Below the pieces are notes generated by a model. The model saw only the letters and a program-made list of their open reading frames with translations. It ran no database searches and was not told where the DNA came from. A DNA stretch of 64,000 nt from Solibacillus sp. FSL R7-0682 (GTDB lineage Bacteria; Bacillota; Bacilli; Bacillales_A; Planococcaceae): contig NZ_JBBOUI010000001.1 in the NCBI RefSeq assembly GCF_038005985.1, positions 3,543,501 to 3,607,500 of the forward strand, in the 5' to 3' direction. The position numbers and the translations under genes are program-made. This document shows positions 8,636 through 17,182 of the stretch, piece by piece. Each line of letters begins with the position of its first letter. The first letter of the stretch is position 1.

Positions 8636-9565
8636 TTAGTCCTGCTCTCGTTTATTTTTATTATCTTTAAAAATATTTCGCTTATGCCATTTAAAATACT
8701 TTTTATTTTCTTCTACACGACTAACGCGCATCTTATCATGAATACTAAATTTCACATAATCTATTGATTCAATTTCAGATGAAATATGAATTTTTCCTGT
8801 TCCATCAAATGTAATATAACCTTGGTCGTATAATACATCATGATTGCTACATAGCAAGATTCCGTTATATGGATCTAATCGTTCTTCATCTGTTGCATCC
8901 TTCCATGGCTTAGCATGGCTAGCTCTTAGCAAAGCTGGTAATTCAATACCACATAATGCACATTGATTGTTCCATAATGGAGCAAGTTGTTTTTTAAACT
9001 TTTGTTGTCCTTTACGAATTTTCACTTTTGCTTCGGCTTCTGTTTCGATGAGAACAGGTGCTAACGTGTTACGCTCCTTTTGAGCAATCATTCCAATTGC
9101 GAACTCTAGCTGCTCTTCATTTTCTTCGTAAATATTGTCATCACCAATAAGTTCTAATAATTTTAATGCGAGCATTTCATTACAAGGGTATAAATAGCCT
9201 TGGTTACCGTCTCCATTTTGCTGAAACGCAGAATATTTAATTGGCAGTAATGGCTGGATGCTTTCAAAGTGATTCTTAATATTTAAAGGTACTGATAGCT
9301 CTTCATACGCTGACTGAAACATATGGCCGATTTCTTCAGAACTAATTGCTGGATTTTCACCTTCATAGGCATCCTCCTGTGCAACACTAATTGCAATAAT
9401 GTCCCCTTTTACATAATGAAATAGGACATCCCCTTTCCTTACTTCATTCATACGTTCCCAAGAATGTGGTGTTTGCCCACTATTATCATAAATCGAACAC
9501 CAAACAATATTCGCCAACTTCGCTTCTTCATAGGTTTTTCCTTGCATTACAATAAAAAAATTCAT
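8636..9565 (-). CDS. HNH endonuclease with N-terminal PUA/EVE-like domain
   Basis: The 309-residue protein has two parts. Residues 1-130 (NFFIVMQGKTYEEAKLANIVW, WERMNEVRKGDVLFHYVKGDIIAISVA) have the pattern of PUA-like/EVE domains, which in other proteins recognise modified bases. Residues about 185-260 are an HNH nuclease of the HNH_2 type: C202-x2-C205, RASH217AKPW, PYN234GILLC, NH242DVLYDQGY. This architecture is that of modification-dependent (type IV-like) restriction endonucleases. It has no methyltransferase partner, as expected for that class. It faces the NUDIX/HKD-helicase operon, with which it may form a small defence island. The start ATG has AGGGTGT upstream. The nuclease half is certain; the reading of the N-terminal domain is by sequence pattern only. 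Confidence 0.82.
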   Translation of the reverse strand: MNFFIVMQGKTYEEAKLANIVWCSIYDNSGQTPHSWERMNEVRKGDVLFHYVKGDIIAISVAQEDAYEGENPAISSEEIGHMFQSAYEELSVPLNIKNHFESIQPLLPIKYSAFQQNGDGNQGYLYPCNEMLALKLLELIGDDNIYEENEEQLEFAIGMIAQKERNTLAPVLIETEAEAKVKIRKGQQKFKKQLAPLWNNQCALCGIELPALLRASHAKPWKDATDEERLDPYNGILLCSNHDVLYDQGYITFDGTGKIHISSEIESIDYVKFSIHDKMRVSRVEENKKYFKWHKRNIFKDNKNKREQD

Positions 9566-9682
9566 AAGTACACCCTTATTTTCGTTGTTTTAGTTATTTT
9601 ATCATTTTTCTTGCAAGGGGTTGTACAGATTGGATTCTATTTCCGCATTAAATTTCGCCTCTCGAAAAACCCCCTCTTTGAA

Positions 9683-9691
9683 TGCTATAAT
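9683..9691 (+). promoter_or_regulatory. Extended -10 promoter upstream of the ABC exporter
   Basis: TGCTATAAT is a perfect extended -10 element (TGn then TATAAT at 9686-9691). No good -35 is seen, which extended -10 promoters tolerate. It leaves a leader of about 115 bases before the exporter start. Confidence 0.5.
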
Positions 9692-9759
9692 ACAAAAGAT
9701 GACATTTGTAAAATTCTGACGTATATTAGCGTCGGAGTTTGTACTGGAGAAATTACGAA

Positions 9760-9799
9760 TGTTAGAGCAGCATCTTGCTATATGAAATTCGCTCTAACA
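9760..9799 (+). promoter_or_regulatory. Leader hairpin just upstream of the ABC exporter ribosome binding site
   Basis: Perfect 9-bp arms TGTTAGAGC (9760-9768) and GCTCTAACA (9791-9799) with a 22-base loop end one base before the AAAGGAC ribosome binding site (9801-9807). It has no T run, so it is more likely a translational control or mRNA-stability element, or an operator, than a terminator. Confidence 0.45.
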
Positions 9800-9812
9800 G
9801 AAAGGACAAATT

Positions 9813-11516
9813 ATGCTAGCTAGATTTTTTACGTACTATAAGCCGCATAAGAGGCTCTTCATTATCGACTTTTCGAGTGCGGTATTTGTGGCTGTTTTAG
9901 AGCTTTTATTCCCGCTGGCTGTACAATGGTTTATTGACGACCTGCTGCCGACAAATGACTGGGAAATGATTACGAAAATCAGTGCCCTTCTATTATTAAC
10001 GTACATTTTAAGTACTGCGATGAACTTTATCGTCAACTATTTAGGGCATAAGCTCGGGGTCAATATTGAAACCGATATGCGTCAGCAATTATTCAACCAT
10101 GTACAGCGTCAGCCATATACGTTTTTCGATAATATGAAAACTGGGCATTTAATGAGTCGGATTACGAACGATTTATTTGATATTGGCGAGTTTGCACACC
10201 ATGGGCCTGAGGATTTATTTATTGCGATGATGACCTTTATCGGGGCATTTACGATTATGTTCAATATTAATGCGACATTAGCCACGATTATTTTAGTCTT
10301 TGTACCGTTTTTAATTGCGGTTATGTATTGGAGTAATAAACGCATGAAAAAGGGTTGGAGCGTGATGTATACAGAGATCGCTAATGTAAATGGTCGCGTT
10401 GAAGATAGCTTTTCTGGGATACGCGTTGTGAAATCTTTTACAAATGAGGAACATGAAAAGAAGCTTTTTAAGAAGCAAAACGCACTGTTCCGTAAGGCAA
10501 AAATTTATGCCTACAAAGTAATGGCGGGGACACATTCAAGTATTTATATTTTAACTCGCCTATTAACACTTCTTGTACTTGTTGTCGGTGCTTGGCTTTC
10601 TTTCAATGGCCAGCTTAGCTACGGAGAATTTGCGAGCTTTATTTTATTTACAAACGTACTCATTAAGCCAATTGATAAGATTAGTGCGTTACTTGAATTG
10701 TATCCAAAGGGAATGGCAGGTTTTAAGCGATTCTGCGATTTACTCGATCAGGAGCCAACGATTGTCGATCGCTCAAATGCAAAAGCAGTAGATCAATTAA
10801 ACGGAGACATTGCCTTCCATAATGTAAGCTTTAACTATTCGGATAGTAAACGAGTGTTGAACAATATTTCGTTCCACGTCCCTGCTGGGAAAACAGTCGC
10901 TTTCGTTGGACCATCTGGTTCAGGAAAGACAACTATTAGTTCATTGATACCCCGTTTCTATGATGTAACGGATGGTACAATTACAATCGATGGCAATGAC
11001 ATTCGAAATATTACCCAAGAATCATTGCGCAAGCAAATTGGTACCGTGCAGCAGGATGTGTTCCTATTTACAGGTACAGTTCGTGAAAACATTGCATACG
11101 GTAGGCTTGATGCGACCTTCGAGGAAATTGTTGAGGCAGCAAAACAGGCAAATTTACTGGAGTTTATTGAACAATTACCGAATGGCTTTGAAACAGAAAT
11201 CGGGGAACGAGGACTAAAATTATCGGGTGGTCAAAAGCAGCGTCTTGCGATCGCACGTATGTTCCTAAAAAATCCGCCAATTTTAATTTTAGACGAAGCA
11301 ACATCGGCACTTGATACGGCAACAGAACGCATTATTCAGCAGTCATTAAATGATTTAGCAAAAAATCGCACTACGCTTATTATCGCGCACCGCTTAGCAA
11401 CGATTCGGGATGCGGATTATATTTTCGTAGTCACTCCAAACGGAATCGAAGAGCAAGGTACGTATGAAGAGCTTCTTAAAAAGAACGGCATTTTTGCTGG
11501 CTTGCATCATGCGTAA
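9813..11516 (+). CDS. ABC exporter, fused permease/ATPase (YwjA-like multidrug or lipid exporter)
   Basis: The 567-residue half-transporter has an N-terminal type IV exporter membrane domain with six helices (residues about 15-310) and a C-terminal ATPase. Visible ATPase motifs are Walker A GPSGSGKTT, Q-loop VQQDVFLF, signature LSGGQKQR, Walker B ILILDEATSALD and the switch histidine in IIAHRLATI. It works as a dimer in the cytoplasmic membrane. Family members export drugs, lipids or peptides (Sav1866/MsbA group). The N-terminus (FFTYYKPHKRLFIIDFSSAVFVA) and the conserved HHGPEDLFIAMMTF remind me most of B. subtilis YwjA. AAAGGAC supports the start. It lies alone between a leader hairpin and a terminator. 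Confidence 0.9.
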   Translation: MLARFFTYYKPHKRLFIIDFSSAVFVAVLELLFPLAVQWFIDDLLPTNDWEMITKISALLLLTYILSTAMNFIVNYLGHKLGVNIETDMRQQLFNHVQRQPYTFFDNMKTGHLMSRITNDLFDIGEFAHHGPEDLFIAMMTFIGAFTIMFNINATLATIILVFVPFLIAVMYWSNKRMKKGWSVMYTEIANVNGRVEDSFSGIRVVKSFTNEEHEKKLFKKQNALFRKAKIYAYKVMAGTHSSIYILTRLLTLLVLVVGAWLSFNGQLSYGEFASFILFTNVLIKPIDKISALLELYPKGMAGFKRFCDLLDQEPTIVDRSNAKAVDQLNGDIAFHNVSFNYSDSKRVLNNISFHVPAGKTVAFVGPSGSGKTTISSLIPRFYDVTDGTITIDGNDIRNITQESLRKQIGTVQQDVFLFTGTVRENIAYGRLDATFEEIVEAAKQANLLEFIEQLPNGFETEIGERGLKLSGGQKQRLAIARMFLKNPPILILDEATSALDTATERIIQQSLNDLAKNRTTLIIAHRLATIRDADYIFVVTPNGIEEQGTYEELLKKNGIFAGLHHA

Positions 11517-11537
11517 GGTTCGGATGGAATACATTGT

Positions 11538-11570
11538 AGGATGGATGATTTTTTCATTCATCCTTTTTTA
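11538..11570 (+). terminator. Terminator of the ABC exporter gene
   Basis: 11-bp arms (11538-11548 and 11554-11564; one G-T pair) around a 5-base loop are followed by TTTTTT. It lies 21 bases past the stop codon. Confidence 0.85.
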
Positions 11571-11595
11571 AAATTTTATAGAGGGAGGTTTTTAA

Positions 11596-12522
11596 ATGGC
11601 ACTTCCAATTATTGATTTACATTGTGATGCATTACTACGGATGTATGAGCACGGCTATGATTTTCGTCATGCCGATGAACTTGATGTCAATTTACCTAGA
11701 CTTAGGACAGGGCATGTGCGCGCGCAAGCGTTTGCTATTTTTGTTATGCCCAATTGGTCAGCAGAAAAGAAATTAAAATCTGCATTACATCAAGTGTATT
11801 ATTTCCAAAATCATGTTGTGAATAAATTAGAAAATGTTGTACATATAAAGGAATGGTCAGATTTTGACTACCTGCAACCAAACGAAATTGGTGTATTTTT
11901 AACGATTGAGGGCGTCGATTTTTTTGAAGGGGATATTAAGATGTGGCATCTTTTCAAGTCCTTTGGAGTGCTTGCCATCGGTCTTGCTTGGAATTTCCCG
12001 AATGAAGCAGCGGATGGCTTAGATAGTATGCTTCGACGAGGAGTAACAGCATTTGGTCGGGAAATTATTACACTCAATAATGCACATAAAATTTTAACCG
12101 ATGTTACCCATTTGAGCGAACATAGTTTTTGGCACTGTATGGAGTATGCCGATTATGTCATTGCAACCCATTCAAATGCAAAGGCAGTTTGCAACCATAA
12201 GCGAAATTTATCTGATGCGCAGATTCGAGCAATGATTACGAAAAATGCACCGATTCACATTGTCTACTTTCCCGAGTTTACGACTGGAACAAATGAAGCG
12301 AAGTTGTGCGATTTAATAAAGCATGTTGATCATATTTGTGCGCTTGGTGGAAAACATTTAATTGGAGTTGGCTCTGATTTTGACGGTATCAGCCATAAAA
12401 TTACCGGCTTGGAACATGCAGGACAACACCAACAATTGATCAATGAATTATTGAAACATTATAGTGTGGCGGATGTTCGCGGCTTTGCTTATGAAAATTT
12501 CTTAAAAAACAGACCACGTTAA
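11596..12522 (+). CDS. Membrane dipeptidase (peptidase family M19)
   Basis: The 308-residue protein carries the binuclear zinc ligands of M19 (renal dipeptidase) enzymes: H9-x-D11 in IDLHCDAL, E105 in LTIEGVDF, H172 in DVTHLSEHSFW, H192 in VIATHSNAKAV, and the GVGSDFDGI segment near the end. M19 enzymes hydrolyse dipeptides and, unusually, accept a D-residue at the C-terminal position. The protein has no signal peptide, so it is cytoplasmic despite the family name. It starts after GAGGGAGG. Only ywbE separates it from the long peptide-uptake and D-amino acid operon, so an L-D dipeptide substrate is plausible but not shown. Confidence 0.9.
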   Translation: MALPIIDLHCDALLRMYEHGYDFRHADELDVNLPRLRTGHVRAQAFAIFVMPNWSAEKKLKSALHQVYYFQNHVVNKLENVVHIKEWSDFDYLQPNEIGVFLTIEGVDFFEGDIKMWHLFKSFGVLAIGLAWNFPNEAADGLDSMLRRGVTAFGREIITLNNAHKILTDVTHLSEHSFWHCMEYADYVIATHSNAKAVCNHKRNLSDAQIRAMITKNAPIHIVYFPEFTTGTNEAKLCDLIKHVDHICALGGKHLIGVGSDFDGISHKITGLEHAGQHQQLINELLKHYSVADVRGFAYENFLKNRPR

Positions 12523-12608
12523 TTTCTGCCCAGCTTTACACACTATAGAGGAGTTTCCTGATTTGCCATGCTATACTTTAATAATGTTATGTTAAAGGAG
12601 TTTTCAGC

Positions 12609-12806
12609 ATGAACGGAAAAAATAGGAGCGATGTATATCCAGGACTAGAAGTCGACATCGTGTTAAAGAAAGATCAACGAACAGGCACAACCACTCGTGG
12701 TATTGTAAAGGATTTACTGACAAATAGCAGCTTTCATCCACACGGCATAAAAGTTCGATTGACGGATGGTCAAGTTGGACGTGTCTGTCAGACGTATCCG
12801 AAATAA
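12609..12806 (+). CDS. ywbE: YwbE family protein (DUF2196)
   Basis: The 65-residue protein fits the whole length of the YwbE family, which is short and widespread in Bacilli and some other bacteria. Conserved features visible are GLEVDIVLKKDQRTG near the start, TRGIVKDLLTNSSFHPHGIKV in the middle, and the GRVCQTYP end, suggesting a small beta-barrel with a basic face. The function is unknown; a nucleic acid-binding role has been guessed from the fold-like pattern only. AAAGGAG at good spacing fixes the start, and a terminator follows, so it is a single-gene transcript. Confidence 0.92.
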   Translation: MNGKNRSDVYPGLEVDIVLKKDQRTGTTTRGIVKDLLTNSSFHPHGIKVRLTDGQVGRVCQTYPK

Positions 12807-12816
12807 TCTTGACAGT

Positions 12817-12873
12817 AGAGTAACTTTCTTTTATCGATTCATTTAATGATTCGAGACAGAAGTTGCTCTTTTT
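12817..12873 (+). terminator. Terminator of ywbE
   Basis: AGAGTAACTT (12817-12826) pairs with AAGTTGCTCT (12860-12869; one G-T pair), and a T run follows. The loop holds a second imperfect stem around TCGATTCAT / ATGATTCGA. Confidence 0.75.
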
Positions 12874-13227
12874 GATTTCCCTATCCACCATAGTAATGTT
12901 AACTCATTTAACTGGAGTTTCTTCTATTAATAGAAACAACTTAGTCTTAAAAACATGCTTTATACTAACTAAATTACTGACCCCGCATTGCTTCACCCCA
13001 ACCGCCCATTCTTCTCGGACAATAAATAATAAAAAGCATTAGTTAACATTGTGAAAACCTTTTCTAGCTATAATTCCCTGAAAAATACATATAAATCCGA
13101 TTTTTATGCAATATTTTATTTAAAATATTCAATAAATAATTATATTAATATGAATCAATCACAACATTTCTTTATGTTAAGAAATATAACATTTAATTTT
13201 TTGGTAAAATCCAAACACATCAACATT
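12874..13227. other. Long AT-rich region upstream of the peptide/D-amino acid operon
   Basis: No open frame with a ribosome binding site and no tRNA-like structure seen on either strand. The control sites for the operon start at 13228. Confidence 0.6.
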
Positions 13228-13240
13228 TGAAACGTTTTCA
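13228..13240. promoter_or_regulatory. cre-like palindrome
   Basis: TGAAACGTTTTCA resembles the catabolite-responsive element bound by CcpA but is one base shorter than the 14-base consensus. Its end touches the CodY-like box, so the two sites could compete. Confidence 0.3.
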
Positions 13241-13253
13241 TTTACTGAAAATT
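13239..13253. promoter_or_regulatory. CodY box upstream of the oligopeptide operon
   Basis: CATTTACTGAAAATT matches the CodY consensus AATTTTCWGAAAATT at 13 of 15 positions. It lies 22 bases upstream of the promoter -35. CodY represses peptide transport operons such as dpp in B. subtilis when branched-chain amino acids and GTP are plentiful, so this placement makes sense. Confidence 0.6.
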
Positions 13254-13275
13254 CAAAAAATACAAAAAATAGTTG

Positions 13276-13304
13276 TTTACATGTCCAATTCCGTAATATA
13301 TACT
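13276..13304 (+). promoter_or_regulatory. Sigma-A promoter of the oligopeptide/D-amino acid operon
   Basis: TTTACA (13276-13281), a 17-base spacer and TATACT (13299-13304) give five of six matches in each hexamer. The leader to the lipoprotein start is then about 255 bases long; I see no riboswitch signature in it. Confidence 0.65.
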
Positions 13305-13567
13305 GTTTTCAAATTAAGTTTCACGTTATTTTTCTTAACATTAAATTTAATATCTCGGATAACATGTAATAATTCCTAACATATAATAAACCCCTATAAA
13401 CTTTATAAGATATAATATTTCATCCTTTAACGTCAACTTAATAGTTTATTAAAATAACTTATTCGTTAGTAAGAGCAATGTCTCTACTATATATTTATTC
13501 ATTTTTGAAAGGTGGTTTTGTATTATTCGATTTACTTATTGACACATACAAAAGGAGGCAATTAAAA

Positions 13568-15214
13568 ATGAGACTTAGTAAATTATCTTTGTATTTTTGT
13601 TTCATATTGATTTCACTCGTATTAGTAGCATGTGGAGGAGGAGACAATGACTCTTCAACTGCCTCAGGTCCTGGAGGCTCCACTGGTGAACCTGTATCAG
13701 GCGGGATATTAACTAGAGCATTAATTTATGGAGATCCACAAAACTTGGATCCAGTTATTCGTTCTCACGGTACAGCAACATCGATGGTAACATGGAATAT
13801 TTTTGAACCACTTGTCCGCTACGAGGCTACTAAAGGCGAATTCCTTCCAGCAAACGCAGAATCTTGGGAGATCAATCCAGAAGGTACTGTTTATACATTC
13901 AAATTAAAAGAAGATGTCAAATTCCATAATGGTCGCGAAGTAAAAGCACAGGATTTCAAATATTCTTTAGAACGATTAGTCAATCCAAAAACAGCTTCTC
14001 CTAATGCCGGCAACTTACAAATGGTTGTAGGCTACAAAGAATTCACAGAAGGTTCTACATCAGAGCTTTCAGGTGTCAAAGTAATCGATGAATACACGTT
14101 AGAAATTACTCTTTCTAATCCAAACAATACATTCCTTTCTATTATGTCTTTACCCTTTACATCAGCTGTACCAAAGGAAGCTGTTGAGGAATTAGGCGAC
14201 AAATTCGGTGCACAGCCAGTCGGTGCTGGTCCATTCAAATTTGCGAGCTGGATTCGAGACAGTGAAATTGTGCTTGATAAATTCGAGGACTACCATGCTG
14301 GTGCCCCGTACTTAGATTCTGTTGTTTATAAAATATTAATTGACCAAGCTGCACGCGATACGTCCTTTACATCTGAGCAAATTGATGTAATGACAATTGG
14401 TGACGCACAATACGCACAATACAATAGCAACCCTAACTTTAAAGACTACATCGTAGAAGTACCAGAATTATTCATTCGTAACTTACGGTTCAACCTACAA
14501 GAAAAAGGACCTTGGCAAGATGTTCGCGTACGACAGGCAATTAACTACGCTATCGATCGCGAAACAATTATCGCATCCGTTTTAGGTGGCAAAGCTTACT
14601 CAGCGAACGGTCCATTGCCAACAAGTATCCAAGGCTATAACGAAGATGTCTTTAGTTATCCTTATGATCCCGAAAAGGCAAAATCATTATTGACTGAAGC
14701 AGGCTATGCAGATGGCTTTACATTACCAATTTTAGCTACTTCGCATTCGGCATTCGGTGTGACAGCGGTTGAGGCAATGAACGGCTACTTAGAGGAAGTT
14801 GGCATACAAGTTAACATCGAACAAGTAGATATGGCAACACTTTCTGATCGTGTAGGCTCCGGCAAATTTAAAACCGCGATGTTCTCAAATGGCGGAATGA
14901 CAAACCCAGTTGAATTTTTATCAAAATACTACCATAGCGATAACTTCGGCTCTACTGGTAATACGGGTTACTACAAAAACGATGAAGTAGATCGTCTACT
15001 AGATGCTGCATTAATTACGACAGATGAGAAAGAAATGATTGATTTAGCCCAGCAAGCAGAGGAAATCATTGTCGATGAGGCACCAATGTGGTTCTTCAAC
15101 TACAACAAAGCCGTTATTGTGCACCAACCATGGGTCAAGGGTTTACAAGCTGTCCCGACTGATATCGACTTCCAAGACTTAACGAAAGTATGGATTGATG
15201 AATCTGCAAAATAA
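13568..15214 (+). CDS. Oligopeptide/dipeptide ABC transporter substrate-binding lipoprotein
   Basis: SBP_bac_5 family protein that captures peptides outside the cell and hands them to the permease. I move the start to 13568 (548 residues) because AAAGGAGG precedes it and the protein then opens with a lipoprotein signal peptide: basic MRLSK, a hydrophobic stretch, and the lipobox LVAC with the acylated cysteine near residue 22, followed by a Gly/Ser/Asp linker. Family features include GGILTRALIYGDPQNLDPV, TYTFKLKEDVKFHNGREVKAQDF-like text near 95-125, and VRQAINYAIDRETI. It is the first gene of a complete five-gene transporter. A strong hairpin after it probably raises its dose over the permease genes. 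Confidence 0.92.
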   Translation: MRLSKLSLYFCFILISLVLVACGGGDNDSSTASGPGGSTGEPVSGGILTRALIYGDPQNLDPVIRSHGTATSMVTWNIFEPLVRYEATKGEFLPANAESWEINPEGTVYTFKLKEDVKFHNGREVKAQDFKYSLERLVNPKTASPNAGNLQMVVGYKEFTEGSTSELSGVKVIDEYTLEITLSNPNNTFLSIMSLPFTSAVPKEAVEELGDKFGAQPVGAGPFKFASWIRDSEIVLDKFEDYHAGAPYLDSVVYKILIDQAARDTSFTSEQIDVMTIGDAQYAQYNSNPNFKDYIVEVPELFIRNLRFNLQEKGPWQDVRVRQAINYAIDRETIIASVLGGKAYSANGPLPTSIQGYNEDVFSYPYDPEKAKSLLTEAGYADGFTLPILATSHSAFGVTAVEAMNGYLEEVGIQVNIEQVDMATLSDRVGSGKFKTAMFSNGGMTNPVEFLSKYYHSDNFGSTGNTGYYKNDEVDRLLDAALITTDEKEMIDLAQQAEEIIVDEAPMWFFNYNKAVIVHQPWVKGLQAVPTDIDFQDLTKVWIDESAK

Positions 15215-15234
15215 TTCTCCCATCCCTTAATAGC

Positions 15235-15275
15235 AGAAAATGCGCGAGTAGCTTCAATTCGCTAGCGCATTTTCT
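15235..15275 (+). terminator. Intra-operon hairpin after the substrate-binding protein gene
   Basis: Perfect 11-bp arms AGAAAATGCGC (15235-15245) and GCGCATTTTCT (15265-15275). Only a broken T tract follows, so it should act as a partial terminator or 3'-end stabiliser, allowing read-through into the permease genes. Confidence 0.7.
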
Positions 15276-15303
15276 CTACAACTTTTGAATGGAGCGTGAT
15301 TCA

Positions 15304-16242
15304 ATGTTTCAATATTCCATTAAACGATTAGCTGAAGCCATCCCGATCTGGATAGCCATTACTCTAATTGTCTTTTTATTAATGAATTTCATCCCAGGTG
15401 ATCCTGTTATGCAGCTAATGGATGCACGTTCCGGCGCAATGGATGAAGCAATTATTGAGCAAATTCGCGAAGAATGGGGACTAAACGAACCATTGCATAT
15501 GCAGTATTTAGGATTCCTGCAAAATGTCGTGCAAGGTGATTTAGGTACTTCCTATCAATCACGAATGGAGGTAACGACTATCCTCGCCGAACGAATACCT
15601 ATAACGGTACAAATTACAATGCTCGGTTTAGCCATTGCGATAGTTGTTGGAATTACAGCAGGAATCATTAGTGCAATGCGACGAGGTAGCTGGTTAGATA
15701 CTGCCGTTAGTTCCGCTTCCATTGCCGGTGTATCTATCCCCGCCTTCTTCTTAGGCTTAATGTTAATGTATATTTTCGCAGTAAAACTTAACTGGTTACC
15801 TGCATCTGGTTACAAGCCAGGAGAGCTTAAGTTTTTAATTTTACCAGCTATCACCCTAGGTCTTTCAGTTAGCGGTGTTATTGCTCGAATTACTCGTTCA
15901 TCTATGATTGATGTATTAAAAATGGATTATATGATTACGTCCTATGCAAAGGGCCTTTCAAAATATCGCATCATTTCTGTGCATGCAATGAAAAATGCCC
16001 TCCCTCCTATTTTGACAATTATCGGTGTTCAACTCGGATTACTTCTTTCTGGAGCGGTCATTACCGAAACAATTTTTGGATTACCTGGTGTTGGACGATT
16101 ATTAATCGATAGTATTTTACAGCGCGATTTACCAATTGTTCAAGGATGTGTAATTTTTATTGCGACTGTATTTTTACTTGTTAATTTATTAACGGATATT
16201 AGTTGCCGATTAATTGACCCGCGCATTCGAAGTAATACGTAA
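15304..16242 (+). CDS. Peptide ABC transporter permease (DppB/OppB type)
   Basis: The 312-residue inner permease subunit has six membrane helices. Marks of the DppB/OppB family are the N-terminal IPIWIAITLIVFLLMNFIPGDP, and the cytoplasmic EAA loop with SYAKGLSKYRIISVHAMKNALPPILT that contacts the ATPases, followed by GAVITETIFGLPGVGRLL. I choose ATG 15304 over 15289 because the TGGAGCG site sits between them at good spacing for the later start. It pairs with the next gene to form the translocation channel for peptides. Confidence 0.92.
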   Translation: MFQYSIKRLAEAIPIWIAITLIVFLLMNFIPGDPVMQLMDARSGAMDEAIIEQIREEWGLNEPLHMQYLGFLQNVVQGDLGTSYQSRMEVTTILAERIPITVQITMLGLAIAIVVGITAGIISAMRRGSWLDTAVSSASIAGVSIPAFFLGLMLMYIFAVKLNWLPASGYKPGELKFLILPAITLGLSVSGVIARITRSSMIDVLKMDYMITSYAKGLSKYRIISVHAMKNALPPILTIIGVQLGLLLSGAVITETIFGLPGVGRLLIDSILQRDLPIVQGCVIFIATVFLLVNLLTDISCRLIDPRIRSNT

Positions 16243-16270
16243 TGACTAAACCGCGAAAGGAGTTTTCTAA

Positions 16271-17152
16271 ATGGTGAAGCTAGAAACATCAAGCGGAAAT
16301 ATCCCAATGGACAGTACGCAACAAGCGAAGAAAATCAAAAGGAAATTTAAAACAGCAATTTCACTTTCTAATCTCTTCATAGGATTAACTTTAATCATTT
16401 TTGTATTAATCATTCTTGCTCCCTTTGTCACAAAATACGAACCCAATACGAATGATTTAACAGCCGTTTTACAAGCGCCATCAGTTAATCATTTTTTAGG
16501 AACAGACCATCTTGGTCGAGATATTTTCACACGAATTTTATATGGCGGACAAAAATCTCTAATCATTGCATTTGTCGTACAATCTATTTCAATTTTCATC
16601 GGAGTACTGTTAGGATTGCTCGCTGGTTATGTTGGTGGAAAAACAGATAAGTTCATTATGGCGATAACGAACATTATTTTCAGCTTCCCAGGAATTCTAT
16701 TCGCTATTGCGATAATGGCTGCACTCGGCACAAGCTTTTTCAATTTAATTCTCGCTTTAAGTTTAGTAAGCTGGCCGGAAATGTGTCGTCTTGTACGCTC
16801 ACAAGCTCTCGCCCTAAAAGAGCGTGAATTCGTCGAAGGCGGGCACGCTCTCGGTGCAAGCAACTTCCGTATTTTATTCAAATATATTTTACCGAATTGT
16901 TACGGGAATATTGTCGTAATTGCTACATTAGGAATTGCTTCAACGATTTTAGCTGAAGCAAGCTTAAGTTTTCTTGGTTTAGGTATTCAACCACCAAACG
17001 CAAGTTGGGGTTCTATGGTGAATTCAGGAAAGGACTACTTGTATCAAGCACCTTGGTATTTATTCGCACCTGGTGCTGCAATGTTTATGACCATTTTAGG
17101 TATTAATTTAATAGGCGACAAGATTCGCGATTACTTCGATCCGAAAATGTAG
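16271..17152 (+). CDS. Peptide ABC transporter permease (DppC/OppC type)
   Basis: The 293-residue second permease subunit. It has the N-terminal cytoplasmic segment and single helix typical of DppC, then HFLGTDHLGRDIFTRILYGGQKSL, the conserved family signature, and the EAA loop (EGGHALGASNFRILFKYILPNCYGNIVV). The C-terminus GINLIGDKIRDYFDPKM is the usual DppC/OppC ending. AAAGGAG stands before the ATG. It acts in the membrane with the preceding permease and the two ATPases that follow. Confidence 0.93.
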   Translation: MVKLETSSGNIPMDSTQQAKKIKRKFKTAISLSNLFIGLTLIIFVLIILAPFVTKYEPNTNDLTAVLQAPSVNHFLGTDHLGRDIFTRILYGGQKSLIIAFVVQSISIFIGVLLGLLAGYVGGKTDKFIMAITNIIFSFPGILFAIAIMAALGTSFFNLILALSLVSWPEMCRLVRSQALALKEREFVEGGHALGASNFRILFKYILPNCYGNIVVIATLGIASTILAEASLSFLGLGIQPPNASWGSMVNSGKDYLYQAPWYLFAPGAAMFMTILGINLIGDKIRDYFDPKM

Positions 17153-17182
17153 TTGGTTCAAGTGCAAAAAGGAGGCGACAGG

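Noticed and set aside
9464..9823. 119-codon frame before the ABC exporter
   Set aside because: It overlaps the start of the HNH gene on the opposite strand and runs through promoter and hairpin sequence; the translation looks random.
13228..13240. Firm call of a CcpA cre site
   Set aside because: The palindrome is one base short of the consensus, so it is kept only as a low-confidence feature.
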